From Candidatus Abawacabacteria bacterium (GTDB lineage Bacteria; Patescibacteriota; Gracilibacteria; RBG-16-42-10), in assembly GCA_016207805.1 (NCBI GenBank), contig JACQZO010000008.1, forward strand, positions 1 through 55,703: a stretch of 55,703 nt of DNA. Direction: 5' to 3'. The translations under genes were made by a program, and so were the position numbers. The notes below the pieces were generated by a model. The model was not told the DNA's origin. It searched no databases and saw nothing but the letters and a program-made list of their open reading frames with translations. This document shows, in pieces, positions 33,577 to 40,527 of the stretch. Numbering within the stretch: the stretch's first letter is position 1; each line of letters begins with the position of its first letter.

Positions 33577-33632
33577 GGAAGTCTGTTTATGGACTCCATC
33601 AGTATCAGATCCCTCCACGAGGTCGGGATGAC
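33577..33632 (-). repeat. Dispersed two-hairpin element, copy 3 (partial)
   Basis: Read on the minus strand: the core GTCATCCCGACCTCGTGGAGGGATCTGAT, an extra ACTGAT, and a terminal hairpin with arms GGAGTC and GACTTCC (one bulge). The upstream first hairpin is degraded. It faces copy 4 in inverted orientation, 80 bp away; the space between (33633-33713) holds GGTTA-AAAAC-TAACC, a small hairpin, and no gene. Confidence 0.65.
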
Positions 33633-33713
33633 GGTGGGAGCAAGATTGTTTTCCTAACTGATTTGTCAATTATTTTCTAATGGTTAAAAACTAACCAGAA
33701 GTTCTTTTCTATC

Positions 33714-33815
33714 AAACAGAAACTGACAAAATTGTTGATTAAACAAACTCACTCGATTGTCATCTCGACCTTGTGGAGAGATCTGATGGAAATGCAGATT
33801 TTCATTTTCCATCTG
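33714..33815 (+). repeat. Dispersed two-hairpin element, copy 4
   Basis: Contains the ACAAACTCACTCGATT linker, the core GTCATCTCGACCTTGTGGAGAGATCTGATGG, and a terminal hairpin with arms GATGGAAATG (33785-33794) and CATTTTCCATC (33803-33813, one bulged T). As with copy 1, it lies directly upstream of a small gene; an open frame through the repeat is not coding. Confidence 0.65.
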
Positions 33816-33844
33816 TTAAAATATTCAAAGTATTCTCTTTCTTT

Positions 33845-34114
33845 ATGTTCTACGTTTACATCATTGCCAGCAAATCACGGGTAATCTATATAGGTGTTAC
33901 CAACAATCTTAATCATCGAATAGAGGAACATAGAACTAATTATCATCCAAACTCATTCACTGCAAAATACAAATGTTATCGATTAGTCTATTTCGAACTT
34001 TTCCAGCAACCATTAGATGCTATTGCTCGAGAAAAGCAATTGAAACGGTGGAGTAGAAACAAAAAAGCAAACTTGATAGAACAAGAAAATCCTCATTGGG
34101 TAAATCTTGTTTAA
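33845..34114 (+). CDS. GIY-YIG nuclease-domain protein (UPF0213 type)
   Basis: The 89 residues are a stand-alone GIY-YIG domain: FYVYIIAS (first motif), IYIGVTNNLNHRIEEHR (YIG and the conserved Arg), then Y-K-C-Y-R-L-V-Y-F-E with the family Glu, and a basic C-terminus with REKQLKRWSRNKK. These proteins are related to UvrC-type and homing nucleases, but their cellular role is unclear. The frame opens earlier inside repeat copy 4, but family members start at the MFYVYI Met, so 33845 is used. Confidence 0.82.
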   Translation: MFYVYIIASKSRVIYIGVTNNLNHRIEEHRTNYHPNSFTAKYKCYRLVYFELFQQPLDAIAREKQLKRWSRNKKANLIEQENPHWVNLV

Positions 34115-34542
34115 TCAATTGATTGAGAAGAATCTCGCATAAATCTCTCGTACATATTACGGATTACTTCTTCCTCTACTACACGATCACGTTTTTTATT
34201 TCTTTCTAAACACTCCTCAAGAGAAATATGAGTAAAATCTTTGATCTCTACAGTAGCCTTGCCTACTACTAAAGCTCTAATAGTACGTTCATATTCTGGA
34301 TTGAGATTAGTATCATCGACAATAACATCTTTTCCTTGAGCCAATGCTTCTAATATTAACCAATTACGTGTCTTGGCCACCATAGCCTCAGAGGCTTCTG
34401 TTCTATAGGTATGATGGAGCATAGCCCGAATCTCATCCTTATTGGTGCGGATATACTTACCAGGAAATTGAGCTTGCATAGATTTTGCCCAAGTACTCTT
34501 CCCTGATCCCGGCAATCCTTTAGTAATAATTACTACAGGCAT
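34111..34542 (-). CDS. P-loop kinase, T4 polynucleotide-kinase-like
   Basis: The 143 residues have Walker A GLPGSGKST (residues 9-17), IRTNKDEIR with the catalytic D-x-x-R of 5'-OH polynucleotide kinases, VIVDDTNLNP (Walker B-like) and a lid helix RNKKRDRVV. Size and order match the kinase half of T4 Pnk, which puts a phosphate on 5'-OH RNA or DNA ends; small-molecule kinases of the same family exist. It is the last gene of a minus-strand run behind a histidine phosphatase and a HAD-like protein. Its stop overlaps the GIY-YIG stop by 4 bp. Confidence 0.82.
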   Translation of the reverse strand: MPVVIITKGLPGSGKSTWAKSMQAQFPGKYIRTNKDEIRAMLHHTYRTEASEAMVAKTRNWLILEALAQGKDVIVDDTNLNPEYERTIRALVVGKATVEIKDFTHISLEECLERNKKRDRVVEEEVIRNMYERFMRDSSQSID

Positions 34543-34584
34543 AATAATTAGAAATAGCTGTTCACACTATACCTATTTTACAAA

Positions 34585-35376
34585 CTAGACTGCAATCCTG
34601 GTATAAACCTGTTCAGGAAGACCTGATAGCACATACCGTTTCTCTTGTGGTGAATGAATATAGGTAGTCACACTACAATTAGGAGGTGACGGTTCTAGCC
34701 TTTCATTAGCTTCTTTTCTCGTCCATCTTTCCAGAATAGCTCTAGCCACATGAATAGGTCCACCATGAGTAACAGCAATAACAGTTTTGTCTTTATGTTG
34801 CTCCATTACTCTTAATAACCAAGGCCGAACCTGGGTAATACCAACATCCTCCATACTTTTGCCTAAAGGAGGCCTAAAAAAGAATGGCCCATCTCTGGTT
34901 CTTTCATCCTCAAAATGAGGGTATGTGGCCAGAATCCTCTCTATCGACCACGATTTTGTTTCCCCAAAATCTCGCTCCGCTACTCCATCATCAACTTTTA
35001 CCCCAGCTTTGATGGTATCGGGGATATCACAGCCAGCCATTTCATAATAACCATTGAGGATTTCACGCAAAGTACCTCTTGTTCGTGTGGTGTCGGAGCG
35101 ATACAGTATAGCGTCAGCAATATCCCACTTACCTAATGTAGCTACCAGGAAAAGTTTTCTTCCTGTTTGTAATGCTTCAGTTATACCTGTGCTTGTTAAG
35201 GGAATTTCAGAATCAGGTACATCACCAAGCTCAGCCAAAACACTAGCAGCAAGCGCCCTACCATCAAGAGATAAGGCATTCCAAGCACTACGAGCATGAC
35301 GAATAAGCATTATCCGTGTAGGTCCTTCATCCGCCTCTGGTAGTTCCTCAAAAACTGGTATGTCTTCAGCTGTCAT
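34585..35376 (-). CDS. Histidine phosphatase superfamily protein (phosphoglycerate-mutase-like)
   Basis: The 263 residues contain LIRHARSAW (phospho-accepting His27, Ala in place of the usual Gly), SDTTRTRGT, an acidic VAERDFGET (usual E-x-x-x-G) and VTHGGPIHVA with the second His. All main catalytic residues are present, so it should be active. The 20-residue acidic N-terminus is unusual. Substrate unknown. It lies 42 bp before the kinase gene and 55 bp after the HAD-like gene on the same strand. Confidence 0.8.
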   Translation of the reverse strand: MTAEDIPVFEELPEADEGPTRIMLIRHARSAWNALSLDGRALAASVLAELGDVPDSEIPLTSTGITEALQTGRKLFLVATLGKWDIADAILYRSDTTRTRGTLREILNGYYEMAGCDIPDTIKAGVKVDDGVAERDFGETKSWSIERILATYPHFEDERTRDGPFFFRPPLGKSMEDVGITQVRPWLLRVMEQHKDKTVIAVTHGGPIHVARAILERWTRKEANERLEPSPPNCSVTTYIHSPQEKRYVLSGLPEQVYTRIAV

Positions 35377-35431
35377 AGTTAGTGCAAAGAATGAGAAATA
35401 TACAATAAAAGAGCCATAGCAACAACCATGT

Positions 35432-36511
35432 CTATTTACTCACAACATCAATAAGCATTCGCCTGGCAGAAAACTGAATATAAGCTGCAGCAGCAGTTTG
35501 AGTGAATCCATGTACTTGCATACAAGCCCGAACTATAACTGGCCAAACAGCTTGAGCGCGAAGCAAACGCGTCCCATCCATTCCGTGTCCATTCCGTACC
35601 ATAACACCATCAAAATCAACCAGTAGTCTCGAACCTGCTAAAATATCATCAAAACGCGGTTCTAATAAATCGCCCAGAGAGTTAATGGCATTAAGACACG
35701 TCATTTCCTGCTCAAATTCGATTAAATTATCTGCTTCAACTGCAGCTTCTCTAGCCCTCTGGCCTTCAGCGCTATACAAAGCAAATACTGGCACAACTTG
35801 AATCCGTGATTGTCTCATAAGATATCTTTCATGACCTGCATCGAGCATCCCTTGCCCCCGCAATACATTCTTATTAATTCTCTCTAGATTTTTACGAGAA
35901 TCTTCAATTACCACCAACTTGATCTTGCCAGCATTTTCAGCCAACAGCCTATCCATATAAGCGCCCAAAGCATCAAGCTTTTGAGCGCTTATAATGCTAC
36001 TGACACCTTTAGGAAAAGCCATTTTATTTTTGGCCAAAATGGCACCCAAATGTGTTGGTAACCTAGAGTTCATTACTTTTGCTGCCTGTATACCTGCTTC
36101 AATATCCCCAGTCGTCCACAGCACTAATTCTTCAATTGTGGTCCCATGTCTAGCAACAAACTCCGCCAAATGTTCAATCATTTCAGGGTACACGCAAGTT
36201 TTGATTGCCATACGACGCAAGCCTGTAACAATGCCATTACGGAAATCTTCATAAACCTCTGCACCCAAAGCTTGGTCTGGAACGATCATTCTCTCCCAGA
36301 GTAACCGTGCTAATTCTGTATATCTTAACTGGCCAACAATTTCGTCATGCAAAGTAAAAATCGCCTTGAATGTATCTTCATCAATTGGCGCCGATATAGG
36401 TAGTTGCGGTCCCCTGGGCCGAGGATATTGCCCAACTTTTATTTTCAATCCTGCCATCACTTGATCCCAGGACTGAGGCTTATCAACATGTTCATAAGAG
36501 TCAAATGCCAT
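35432..36511 (-). CDS. HAD-like protein with apparently circularly permuted motif order
   Basis: The 359 residues have a helical N-terminus (1-105), then YPEMIEHLAEFV and LVLWTTGD (T133/T134, resembles HAD motif II), a Lys-rich stretch (K161, K163, K168; motif III candidates) and LVVIEDSRKN (D204, motif IV-like). A motif I-like sequence, LLVDFDGVMVRNG with D299 and D301, comes only near the C-terminus. Normal HAD phosphatases place motif I first. No DxD motif is seen at the N-terminus. I therefore propose a circular permutation; chance similarity of one of the motifs remains possible. It leads a run with histidine phosphatase and polynucleotide-kinase-like genes. Confidence 0.55.
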   Translation of the reverse strand: MAFDSYEHVDKPQSWDQVMAGLKIKVGQYPRPRGPQLPISAPIDEDTFKAIFTLHDEIVGQLRYTELARLLWERMIVPDQALGAEVYEDFRNGIVTGLRRMAIKTCVYPEMIEHLAEFVARHGTTIEELVLWTTGDIEAGIQAAKVMNSRLPTHLGAILAKNKMAFPKGVSSIISAQKLDALGAYMDRLLAENAGKIKLVVIEDSRKNLERINKNVLRGQGMLDAGHERYLMRQSRIQVVPVFALYSAEGQRAREAAVEADNLIEFEQEMTCLNAINSLGDLLEPRFDDILAGSRLLVDFDGVMVRNGHGMDGTRLLRAQAVWPVIVRACMQVHGFTQTAAAAYIQFSARRMLIDVVSK

Positions 36512-36594
36512 ACTACTAATAATTAGTAAACTACATTATCAACAAAATCGCCATGGAGCAATGTCGTCCAAAGTTGGTTGACCCAAAAATAACA

Positions 36595-36645
36595 TTGGCA
36601 GAAAATGAAACTAAATATAATTTCATTTTCTATGAAAGGAGGTGA
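36595..36645 (+). promoter_or_regulatory. hsp20 promoter with perfect inverted repeat and strong ribosome binding site
   Basis: An 11-bp perfect inverted repeat, AGAAAATGAAA (36600-36610) and TTTCATTTTCT (36621-36631), encloses a TATAAT box (36616-36621); TTGGCA (36595-36600) may serve as -35 with a short 15-bp spacer. The ribosome binding site AAAGGAGGTGA (36635-36645) is ideally placed before ATG 36652 and is nearly unique in this window. It is not a CIRCE element. A regulator binding the repeat, or a thermosensitive RNA structure in which TTTCAT pairs with the ATGAAA start region, are possible. Confidence 0.6.
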
Positions 36646-36651
36646 AAAAAT

Positions 36652-37053
36652 ATGAAACTGATTACGCGTGACCCTTTCCAAGATATTAGTCAATTTTTTG
36701 ATAATTCGCCCTTTTTAACTTGGCAAAATGGCACAGCCGATGTCGACATTTATGAAGAAGGCAACAATATCATGGCCAAGATCAATATTCCTGGTTTTGA
36801 TAAAGAACAGATAAAAGTTGATGTGGATGATAATGCTCTCCATCTCTTAGCCAAAAAAGAAGAACAAAAAGAGGAAAAGAAGAAGAGATATTATCACCGA
36901 GAAATTAGCAGCGGTGGGATAGAACGATGGATACCCTTACCGAGCAAAGTAGCTGAAGATAAAATTGATGCTCATTATGAAAATGGCGTCTTGCAACTAA
37001 CAATGCCAAAAGCTGGAGACAATCGAGAACGAAAGCTAATAGCAATTAAATAA
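36652..37053 (+). CDS. Small heat shock protein (Hsp20/alpha-crystallin)
   Basis: The 133 residues form an alpha-crystallin domain (~28-120) flanked by short tails. ADVDIYEEGNNIMAKINIPGF, the IERWIPLP strand and ENGVLQLTMPKA are diagnostic, and the C-terminus ends in the I-x-I anchor (IAI). It is an ATP-independent chaperone holding unfolding proteins. The charged EEQKEEKKKR segment falls in the strand 5/6 loop. Regulation is suggested by the palindromic promoter and ribosome binding site upstream. A strong hairpin at 37061-37094 ends the gene. Confidence 0.93.
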   Translation: MKLITRDPFQDISQFFDNSPFLTWQNGTADVDIYEEGNNIMAKINIPGFDKEQIKVDVDDNALHLLAKKEEQKEEKKKRYYHREISSGGIERWIPLPSKVAEDKIDAHYENGVLQLTMPKAGDNRERKLIAIK

Positions 37054-37060
37054 TACTTGC

Positions 37061-37094
37061 TGAGGAGTAAATCTTCTTTCAGATTTACTCCTCA
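37061..37094. terminator. Hairpin terminator between hsp20 and the convergent GFA operon
   Basis: TGAGGAGTAAATCT (37061-37074) and AGATTTACTCCTCA (37081-37094) are a perfect 14-bp stem with a 6-nt loop, extended by TACTT/AAGTA outside. A short T-run follows on the plus side (CTTTTC). It sits between convergent genes and may serve both. Confidence 0.75.
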
Positions 37095-37110
37095 AAGTAC
37101 TTTTCAATAA

Positions 37111-37458
37111 TTAAAGACTTTTGCCGTCAAAATGGTGAATTGAAATTTGATCCAAATCAATATCATCTAAACAACGCACATTAATCGCTCTCATCTTTTT
37201 CCCTTCAGCATCACTACCAGCACCAAAAGATAAAATACCGCAAAGGGAACAAAAATAGTGATGAATAACACGCTTGCCGAATTGATAATCAGTCAGCACA
37301 TCTTCTCCAGATATGAGAGAGAATTTCTCTTCAGGAACAAAGACTAATAAACTACCGCGCTTGGCACAGATTGAACAATTACACGCCATCGCTTTTTCAA
37401 TTTCGGCATCGACCTCAAAACGCACCTGCTTACAGTGACAGCTACCTGTGTATTTCAT
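37111..37458 (-). CDS. GFA (glutathione-dependent formaldehyde-activating-like) family zinc protein
   Basis: The 115-residue product has the complete cysteine pattern of the Mss4-like GFA fold: SCHCK (C7, C9), CNCSIC and YFCSLCG, which hold structural and second zinc ions, plus the KRVIHHYFC stretch. Family members are often uncharacterised; an actual role with formaldehyde is doubtful without glutathione. It ends the ArsR-AHSA1-VOC-GFA run, 12 bp after the VOC gene stop. Confidence 0.82.
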   Translation of the reverse strand: MKYTGSCHCKQVRFEVDAEIEKAMACNCSICAKRGSLLVFVPEEKFSLISGEDVLTDYQFGKRVIHHYFCSLCGILSFGAGSDAEGKKMRAINVRCLDDIDLDQISIHHFDGKSL

Positions 37459-37470
37459 AGTTAGAGATTA

Positions 37471-37887
37471 CTACTGTGGTTTTTTCATGTAATTCAACAT
37501 CCAGTTGAAACCAAACTTATCAGTAAGCATGCCAAAAGTCGCCCCCCAAAATGCTTCAGTTAAAGGTTGCGTTACTGTACCACCAGCGGAGAGATTTTTG
37601 AAAAAAGTATTAATCTCTTCTTCGCTACTGCAATTGAGACATAAACTAATAGTATTGCCTTGAACCGCTTTTTCGGAGCCCATCATGTCTGATGCTAAAA
37701 GAATTAAGCTATCTTTGGTCAAACTAGCATGCATCACATTGTTGCTAGTCATACCCGGCATTTGCTGATCCATTGGCGACTCACCCACTGTTTGTATGAT
37801 TAATTCACCACCTAGACATTCTTTATAAAAGTTCATAGCTGCACGACAATTACCAGCGAAAGCCAAATAAGGATTGAGTTGTGTCAT
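37471..37887 (-). CDS. VOC-family protein (PhnB-like)
   Basis: The 138 residues show the PhnB/3-demethylubiquinone-methyltransferase-like VOC pattern: PYLAFAGNCRAAMNFYKECLGGE at the N-terminus, SLILLASDM in the middle and WGATFGMLTDKFGFNWMLNY at the C-terminus. These are dimeric beta-alpha-beta proteins; PhnB-like members seldom keep metal ligands and have no fixed function. It lies between the AHSA1 and GFA genes, a neighbourhood widely seen with ArsR regulators. Confidence 0.85.
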   Translation of the reverse strand: MTQLNPYLAFAGNCRAAMNFYKECLGGELIIQTVGESPMDQQMPGMTSNNVMHASLTKDSLILLASDMMGSEKAVQGNTISLCLNCSSEEEINTFFKNLSAGGTVTQPLTEAFWGATFGMLTDKFGFNWMLNYMKKPQ

Positions 37888-37928
37888 AGAAAGTTCATTA
37901 GAAATAAACCAACAATAAACTAATAGAA

Positions 37929-38414
37929 CTATTTCAAAATTTCAGCAAGTTTGTCCAAGAACTCATTCCAGCCAACGGCGCTTTGCTCTTTCATTTCACC
38001 TTCAAGTAGCCCCTCATGTCGTAAGGTGAATTTGGTTTTATCTCCCTCTATTTCCTCCAAGGTTATAGTCACCACTAAATCATTAGGCAAATCTGCCATG
38101 CCATAATATGAAGCCGGTACCACATTACCTTGCTCATCAGCGAAATTATCAGTAAATACAATCCGTTCCATCGGTACAATTTCCTGGTAAATGCCCGTAC
38201 TCCAAAAATCTTTTCCTTCAGGAGAACGCATACAATAGAGATATTTACCGTCCACTCGGAAATCTGCTTTACATACTGGTGCAGTAAAACCTTTCGGCCC
38301 CCACCAGCGCATCACTAACTGAGGATCAGCCCAGGCCTGCCATACTTTGTCCCGAGCAACATTGAACACCCTTGAGATAACAAGTGCCTGCGAACCGCCT
38401 GTACTTTCTGCCAT
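37929..38414 (-). CDS. SRPBCC / AHSA1-like domain protein
   Basis: The 161 residues fit the AHSA1-type START fold: VISRVFNVARDKVWQAWADPQLVMRWWGPKGF at the N-terminus and GWNEFLDKLAEIL at the C-terminus are typical. Such proteins bind hydrophobic ligands in a helix-grip cavity. It begins 8 bp after the ArsR regulator gene stop, so the two are co-transcribed. ArsR-AHSA1 pairs are common in bacteria. Confidence 0.88.
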   Translation of the reverse strand: MAESTGGSQALVISRVFNVARDKVWQAWADPQLVMRWWGPKGFTAPVCKADFRVDGKYLYCMRSPEGKDFWSTGIYQEIVPMERIVFTDNFADEQGNVVPASYYGMADLPNDLVVTITLEEIEGDKTKFTLRHEGLLEGEMKEQSAVGWNEFLDKLAEILK

Positions 38415-38422
38415 ACAATTAT

Positions 38423-38746
38423 TTAGTTAGTGTTTAAAAATTGTGCTAAAGAATCTAATCGATTTTCCCATAGAGCTTGATACTCTTGTAAATAGTGAGC
38501 TGCATTTTTGAGCGCTAGAGGAGACAACTTTACCAATTGTTTCTTCCCCTTGCGTCGCTTCACAATGAGCTGCGAATGCTCTAACACCTTGAGATGCTTA
38601 GAAACAGCAGCCAATGACAATTGATACGGCTGAGCAATTTCGCCAACTGTCAATTCCCGATCAGCCACCCTTTGTAAAATATCTCGCCTAGTGGGATCAG
38701 AAAGCGAACTAAAAATGGAATCTAGATTGAGATCATATTTAACCAT
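38423..38746 (-). CDS. ArsR-family transcriptional repressor
   Basis: The 107 residues form a winged helix: SIFSSLSDPTRRDIL (helix 1), LTVGEIAQPYQLSLAAVSKHLKVLEHSQLI (recognition helix with VSKHL) and RRKGKKQ (wing). The metal-binding C-x-C motif of ArsR/SmtB is absent, so another ligand or no ligand is expected. Its promoter (38755-38783) would give a leader of only ~2 nt, so the mRNA appears leaderless. It likely controls its own operon. Confidence 0.88.
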   Translation of the reverse strand: MVKYDLNLDSIFSSLSDPTRRDILQRVADRELTVGEIAQPYQLSLAAVSKHLKVLEHSQLIVKRRKGKKQLVKLSPLALKNAAHYLQEYQALWENRLDSLAQFLNTN

Positions 38747-38754
38747 ACGGTTGA

Positions 38755-38783
38755 ATGATAGGGGATTAATACCAATGAGTCAA
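38755..38783 (-). promoter_or_regulatory. Promoter of the ArsR operon (leaderless)
   Basis: On the minus strand TTGACT (38783-38778), a 17-bp spacer and TATCAT (38760-38755) match the consensus. The start site would fall ~2 nt before the ATG at 38746. The outer TTGA...TCAA ends form a loose inverted repeat that could be the ArsR operator. The divergent TATAAT of the next gene begins 6 bp away. Confidence 0.6.
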
Positions 38784-38788
38784 TAATG

Positions 38789-38794
38789 TATAAT
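38789..38794 (+). promoter_or_regulatory. -10 box of the 165-aa orphan gene
   Basis: TATAAT at 38789-38794 lies 11 bp before ATG 38806. The expected start (~38801) leaves about 5 nt of leader, so the AAAGGAG motif in between (38796-38802) would mostly not be transcribed. The site shares the divergent 59-bp gap with the ArsR promoter. Confidence 0.5.
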
Positions 38795-38805
38795 AAAAGG
38801 AGCCT

Positions 38806-39303
38806 ATGAAAAATATACGCAAGCAACCTGGAGAGCTTATGCTAGAAATAGCGTTGCCTCCACCAATAATTCAACAAATAGAACAACTCCCCCCAGAACA
38901 ACGAGCACTTTTTTGTTTTGCTCTCCGCCAAAGTCATGAGCTAAAAAGATTTTGTCGAGATCATGTTATCGGCAGTATAGCTTTAGTACTATCAGATGGG
39001 GAAACAAGCCTCAGTATTCATGTTGAGCCACAAAACATTGAACGAGGTATAACAGATCAAAAAAATCAGCTTCCTAACTTTAAGCACCCATTAGGTATCA
39101 TGGTCACATACGCAATCACTGACCAGCCATACTTTCAATTACGCTATTTCCCAATTACAGCGGACACTGAGTATGTCCGCCAGGCAATAAAGAAAATACA
39201 AAGAGAAATGACTCCTGAAGATTTGGAATCTATGGATGTACCAATTAGTACACCGAAAGATTCTAGTTTATGGCGTGACCTGCTCAAGAGAATACTCAGT
39301 TAA
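38806..39303 (+). CDS. Protein of unknown function (165 aa)
   Basis: Soluble, mixed alpha/beta; no family recognised. The N-terminus LPPPIIQQIEQLPPEQRALF and following strands (SIALVLSDGETSLSIHV) weakly resemble the orphan at 22634-23254. The C-terminus is helical and basic (SSLWRDLLKRIL). It is transcribed away from the ArsR operon and sits just before the ATP synthase operon, separated by its own promoter. Confidence 0.55.
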   Translation: MKNIRKQPGELMLEIALPPPIIQQIEQLPPEQRALFCFALRQSHELKRFCRDHVIGSIALVLSDGETSLSIHVEPQNIERGITDQKNQLPNFKHPLGIMVTYAITDQPYFQLRYFPITADTEYVRQAIKKIQREMTPEDLESMDVPISTPKDSSLWRDLLKRILS

Positions 39304-39422
39304 AAACACGCAACATCAGACAAGAAAGTAATGTCACTTCTCAATACAAGCTCTTGTACATAAAAACTCAATGTAGCGCAACCTATTGTGGACACTGAGG
39401 CAACTTTCAGCGATTATTTACA

Positions 39423-39450
39423 TTGCAAATCAATTTTCATCAATTATAAT
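39423..39450 (+). promoter_or_regulatory. Promoter of the ATP synthase operon
   Basis: TTGCAA (39423-39428), a 16-bp spacer and a perfect TATAAT (39445-39450) lie 22 bp before the chosen atpB start, giving a leader of ~15 nt. This also argues against the GTG start at 39388, which would be upstream of the promoter. Confidence 0.65.
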
Positions 39451-39471
39451 AGCGATGAAAGTAACAAAGTC

Positions 39472-40221
39472 ATGGACCATTCACTGCCAATTTCCTTAGC
39501 AGCCGAACCTGTTTTTATGTTGGGTAGCTTCGCTATTACCAATGCCCTGCTAACAAATGTTATCCTGGCTATTATTTTGCTCAGCATGCTTTATTTATTC
39601 CCCCAGAGAACTAGCTATATTCCCGAACAATTACAAAATTTTTGCGAGCTGGTATATGAACAATTACTCAACTTAGTCGAGTCAGTAATTGACAATAAAA
39701 AAGTGATCTCAGATGTACTACCTATAGTAGCCACTTTTTTTGTTTATATTGTCACCAGCAATTGGTTAGGCTTGGTACCGGGAATCGGCTCTATTGGGAT
39801 TTATGAAATGCATGATGGCCACAACACCTTCATTCCCCTCCTCCGAGGCTCCAATAGTGATCTTAATCAAACAATAGTATTAGGGTTTATTTCTATTTTT
39901 GCTATTCAGTGGTATGGATTTAAATATCAAGGCCTCCAGTACTTCAAGAAGTTTTTCAATCTTTCTAATCCCATCTATACTTTTGTCGGATTGCTTGAAC
40001 TACTTTCAGAAATAGTAAAAATATTCTCTTTTGCTTTTCGTCTTTACGGCAATATTTTCGCCGGTGAGGTATTATTGATAGTTGTTTCTGGTCTATCTCC
40101 CTTTTTGGCACCTGTTCCCTTTTTAGGGTTGGAGCTCTTTACCGGTTTGATTCAAGCATTAGTCTTTACCATGCTAACTGTAGTATTCCTACGCACCGCC
40201 ACCGAGAGTCACGTCCATTAA
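39472..40221 (+). CDS. atpB: F1Fo ATP synthase subunit a
   Basis: The 249-residue membrane protein has the subunit a signature FRLYGNIFAGE, whose Arg faces the c-ring and drives rotation, and a C-terminal GLIQALVFTMLTVVFL helix. It forms the proton half-channels. The frame can be extended to GTG 39388, but those residues are unlike any subunit a and the promoter lies inside, so ATG 39472 is used. It is the first gene of a complete atpBEFHAGDC operon; no atpI precedes it. Confidence 0.92.
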   Translation: MDHSLPISLAAEPVFMLGSFAITNALLTNVILAIILLSMLYLFPQRTSYIPEQLQNFCELVYEQLLNLVESVIDNKKVISDVLPIVATFFVYIVTSNWLGLVPGIGSIGIYEMHDGHNTFIPLLRGSNSDLNQTIVLGFISIFAIQWYGFKYQGLQYFKKFFNLSNPIYTFVGLLELLSEIVKIFSFAFRLYGNIFAGEVLLIVVSGLSPFLAPVPFLGLELFTGLIQALVFTMLTVVFLRTATESHVH

Positions 40222-40260
40222 TACTTCTACCGCGCGTATTTTTAACAAGTACTCGCAGTA

Positions 40261-40276
40261 GAGAGATTAATCTCTC
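40261..40276. promoter_or_regulatory. Perfect 16-bp palindrome in the atpB-atpE gap
   Basis: GAGAGATTAATCTCTC is fully self-complementary and lies 21 bp before the atpE ATG in the 76-bp intercistronic gap, the longest in the operon. As RNA it could form a small hairpin or a dimer site. The c subunit is needed in ~10 copies, and features before atpE in other bacteria raise its translation or stability, so a similar role is possible. Confidence 0.4.
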
Positions 40277-40297
40277 CAAATCTTAACTCATTGATTT

Positions 40298-40513
40298 ATG
40301 GCAGACGAATTGGCAATTACAGTAATTATGAGCATTGGTGTAATCGGCCCAGCTTTAGCTATTGCCCTTATTGGCAGCAATGGCATGAAAGCTATTGGGC
40401 GAAATCCTGAAGCAGCCTCAAAAGTACAAGGCAGTATGATGCTCGCTCTCGCCTTTGCTGAAGCATTAGCAATTTATTGTCTTGTTGTCTCACTGATCCT
40501 TAAATTCACTTAA
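40298..40513 (+). CDS. atpE: F1Fo ATP synthase subunit c (proton-type)
   Basis: The 71 residues form a hairpin of two helices with the polar loop GRNPEAA. The ion-binding carboxylate is Glu55 in FAEALAIY. The Na+-type signature (Gln in helix 1 and E-S-T in helix 2) is missing: the matching positions are Ile and Ala-Leu, so protons are the likely coupling ion. No ribosome binding site is seen. Confidence 0.93.
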   Translation: MADELAITVIMSIGVIGPALAIALIGSNGMKAIGRNPEAASKVQGSMMLALAFAEALAIYCLVVSLILKFT

Positions 40514-40527
40514 TACCAACTGTAACT

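Noticed and set aside
33487-33669. Minus-strand 60-codon frame across repeat copy 3
   Set aside because: Consists of repeat sequence and antisense of the hydrolase gene end.
33773-33844. N-terminal extension of the GIY-YIG frame
   Set aside because: It is translated repeat DNA (copy 4); the domain begins at ATG 33845.
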